Origin: Aquitalea sp.
Lineage (GTDB): Bacteria; Pseudomonadota; Gammaproteobacteria; Burkholderiales; Chromobacteriaceae
Direction of reading: 5' to 3'
Assembly (NCBI GenBank): GCA_019232735.1
Contig: JAFANL010000097.1
Span: forward strand, 1 to 23,501
Length of the DNA: 23,501 bases
This document shows, in pieces, positions 22,138-23,501 of the stretch. The notes under the pieces are model-generated. The model ran no database searches and had not been told where the DNA came from. It was given only the letters and a program-made list of their open reading frames with translations. Positions within the stretch are counted from its first letter, which is position 1; each line of letters opens with the position of its first letter. The position numbers were made by a program, and so were the translations under genes.

Positions 22138-22979
22138 GCACGATGAAACCCAGCAAGCCGCTGTCGATTGCGGTACTTGGCTTCGGCTACTCCTTTCTGT
22201 ATCTGCCCATCATCCTGCTGGTGATCTACTCGTTCAACGAGTCCAAGCTGGTGACGGTATGGTCCGGCTTTTCCACCAAATGGTACGGTGCCCTGCTGGA
22301 AGACGACGAGCTGATCACCTCGGCCCTGCTCAGCGTGAAGATCGCGCTGATGACGGCCACCGCCTCGGTGGTGATTGGTACCTGGGCCGGTTTCGTGATG
22401 GCACGCTTGAACCGCTTCCGCCTGTTTCCGCTGTTTGCCGGCATGATTAATGCCCCGCTGGTGATTCCGGAAGTGATTCAGGGTATTTCGCTGCTGCTGC
22501 TGTTCGTGGCCATGGAGCAGACCCTGGGCTGGCCGGAAGGCCGTGGCGTGTTCACCATCTGGATTGGTCACGTGATGCTCTGTGTTTCCTATGTAGCCAT
22601 CATCGTGCAGTCCCGTGTACGTGAACTGAACCGTTCGCTGGAAGAAGCGGCCATGGATCTGGGTGCACGTCCGCTCAAGGTATTCTTCGTGATTACCCTG
22701 CCGCTGATCTCCCAGGCCCTGGTATCGGGCTGGTTGCTGTCCTTCACCCTGTCGCTGGACGACCTGGTGCTGACGGCCTTCCTGTCCGGCCCGGGTTCCA
22801 CCACGCTGCCGATGGTGATCTTCTCCCGCGTACGTCTGGGTCTGAACCCGGAAATGAACGCGCTGGCCACCCTGTTCATCATCATCGTGTCGGTCGGTGT
22901 GGTGGCAGGCAATCTGTATATGCGTTCGGTACAGCGCAAGCGTGACCGTGAAATGCAGCTGGCCTTCAATCAGGCTTGA
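22134..22979 (+). CDS. potI: Polyamine ABC transporter permease PotI-like
   Basis: Second channel subunit, 281 aa, about six helices. The EAA loop reads EEAAMDLGARPLKVFFVITLP, and the segment LDDLVLTAFLSGPGSTTLP followed by VRLGLNPE is a close match to E. coli PotI. Starts within the end of potH (4-base ATGA overlap). A charged C-terminal tail (RSVQRKRDRE) faces the cytoplasm. The ATPase needed for transport is not encoded within the window; it must come from downstream or elsewhere. Confidence 0.92.
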   Translation: MSTMKPSKPLSIAVLGFGYSFLYLPIILLVIYSFNESKLVTVWSGFSTKWYGALLEDDELITSALLSVKIALMTATASVVIGTWAGFVMARLNRFRLFPLFAGMINAPLVIPEVIQGISLLLLFVAMEQTLGWPEGRGVFTIWIGHVMLCVSYVAIIVQSRVRELNRSLEEAAMDLGARPLKVFFVITLPLISQALVSGWLLSFTLSLDDLVLTAFLSGPGSTTLPMVIFSRVRLGLNPEMNALATLFIIIVSVGVVAGNLYMRSVQRKRDREMQLAFNQA

Positions 22980-23003
22980 TCGGATATAGCAGGTCGCATC
23001 AAG

Positions 23004-23054
23004 ACGACCGGGTAGCAAGAGGCGGTATTTTCCGGTCTCGGGCTACCCGGTCGT
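23004..23054. repeat. 13-bp perfect inverted repeat between potI and the OM protein gene
   Basis: Arms ACGACCGGGTAGC (23004-23016) and GCTACCCGGTCGT (23042-23054). The 25-base interval can itself pair (GAG-CGG with CCG-CTC), giving one long stem-loop. There is no T-run afterward, so it is not a standard terminator. Confidence 0.7.
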
Positions 23055-23109
23055 GGTCCAAAAGTAAGTGAAATCTAATATTCATGCAGTAGGACAAGGG
23101 AGAAGTGAG

Positions 23110-23501
23110 ATGAAGAAATTGTTGATCAGTGCGCTGATCGCAGGTCTTCCCGGTGTCGCCATGGCCGATGCCAAAGGGGATGAGATCGCCAAGCTCAAGG
23201 CCCAGCTGGAAGCCTTGCAGGCGCAGATGCAGCAGCTGCAACAGGCCGTCAATGCCGCCACCGCAGCCAAGGCGCCGGAAGCCGATGACGCCAATGCCGA
23301 ACTGAAGCAACGCGTGGCCGGCATGGAAATGAAGGTGGACAAGCTGACGACTGACGCCAGTGAAGGCCCGATTGCCGGTCTGAGCATCACCGGCTACATG
23401 GACCCGACCTATGTGGCCAGCCGGCTAGGCAAGAGTGCCGGCTTCCAGTTCGTCAATCACAGCAATCAGTACGCCTATACCAACAGTACCTTTGGTGATG
23501 T
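23110..23501 (+). CDS. Outer-membrane beta-barrel-type exported protein, possibly DUF3138 (3' end outside window)
   Basis: First 130 codons only; no stop before the window edge. The ATG at 23110 has AAGGGAGAAG upstream. Signal peptide at residues 1-19 (MKKLLISALIAGLPGVAMA). Residues about 24-48 form a coiled coil of the KLKAQLEALQAQMQQLQQ kind common at the N-terminus of trimeric or peptidoglycan-linked outer-membrane proteins, and a second helical stretch follows (ELKQRVAGMEMKVDKL). From about residue 92 the sequence changes to alternating strand pattern (LSITGYMDPTYVASR, FQFVNHSNQYAYTNSTFG), as at the start of a porin barrel. I think of the DUF3138 family of beta-proteobacteria, with moderate certainty. 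It lies 130 bases after potI across a large inverted repeat, so it could serve polyamine entry through the outer membrane, but this is only positional inference. Confidence 0.72.
   Translation, partial: MKKLLISALIAGLPGVAMADAKGDEIAKLKAQLEALQAQMQQLQQAVNAATAAKAPEADDANAELKQRVAGMEMKVDKLTTDASEGPIAGLSITGYMDPTYVASRLGKSAGFQFVNHSNQYAYTNSTFGD

Noticed and set aside
1..23501. CRISPR arrays, insertion sequences, tRNA or rRNA genes, phage attachment sites
   Set aside because: No regularly spaced repeats, transposase or integrase genes other than housekeeping xerC, and no recognisable tRNA or rRNA sequences were seen.

Overview
The window is a stretch of bacterial chromosome of about 58% G+C by eye. It is dense with ordinary genes and carries no mobile element, tRNA, rRNA operon or CRISPR array that I can see. 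Gene content suggests a beta-proteobacterium of the order Neisseriales, probably Chromobacteriaceae (Chromobacterium, Aquitalea or Vogesella-like): a short bacterial SRP RNA, a motile lifestyle marked by fliW, c-di-GMP signalling, and an XRE regulator and OM protein of types I associate with that group. The placement is inferred from protein resemblance and was not tested by a search.

Layout. 1-1662 is the 3' part of an Atm1-type ABC exporter cut by the window edge. After a 618-bp non-coding stretch with a consensus-like promoter comes a PAS-GGDEF-EAL c-di-GMP enzyme followed by a heme-oxygenase-fold diiron-type protein (2281-5533), closed by a terminator. pepD (5754-7211) converges on a leftward cluster: thioesterase, TerB-like protein, MoxR AAA+ ATPase and xerC (9966 down to 7272). 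A universal stress protein (10084-10533) converges on a leftward XRE-type regulator that has a striking palindrome upstream. The 4.5S SRP RNA gene ffs lies leftward at 11250-11349 with a clear sigma70 promoter. Rightward again come argE and a sodium-dependent NSS-family transporter, each with a strong terminator, then a small uncharacterised ORF. tag and fliW run leftward, divergent from a DUF455 ferritin-like gene whose upstream region holds a sigma54-like site. A small membrane protein, a conserved uncharacterised protein and the tRNA U34 hydroxylation gene trhP follow. After an 830-bp non-coding stretch comes a polyamine uptake locus (potF, potH, potI) and the start of an outer-membrane protein gene that runs off the right edge.

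How the genes fit together. The right third is a putrescine-type ABC importer, but its ATPase gene (potG in the classical potFGHI order) is absent from the expected place between the binding protein and the permeases. Two peptidase-fold M20/M28-like metallohydrolases (PepD, ArgE), the NSS transporter and the polyamine importer point to active amino-acid, peptide and polyamine nitrogen metabolism. Two different carboxylate-bridged diiron-type proteins of unknown substrate sit in one window. 

I did not find an obvious new multi-gene system. The observations most worth following are regulatory: an identical TTGCA-N-TGCAA palindrome upstream of pepD and potF with related sites elsewhere, the 9-bp inverted repeat upstream of the XRE gene, the 13-bp inverted repeat between potI and the OM protein gene, and a promoter-terminator-gene arrangement ahead of the 139-aa protein/trhP pair.
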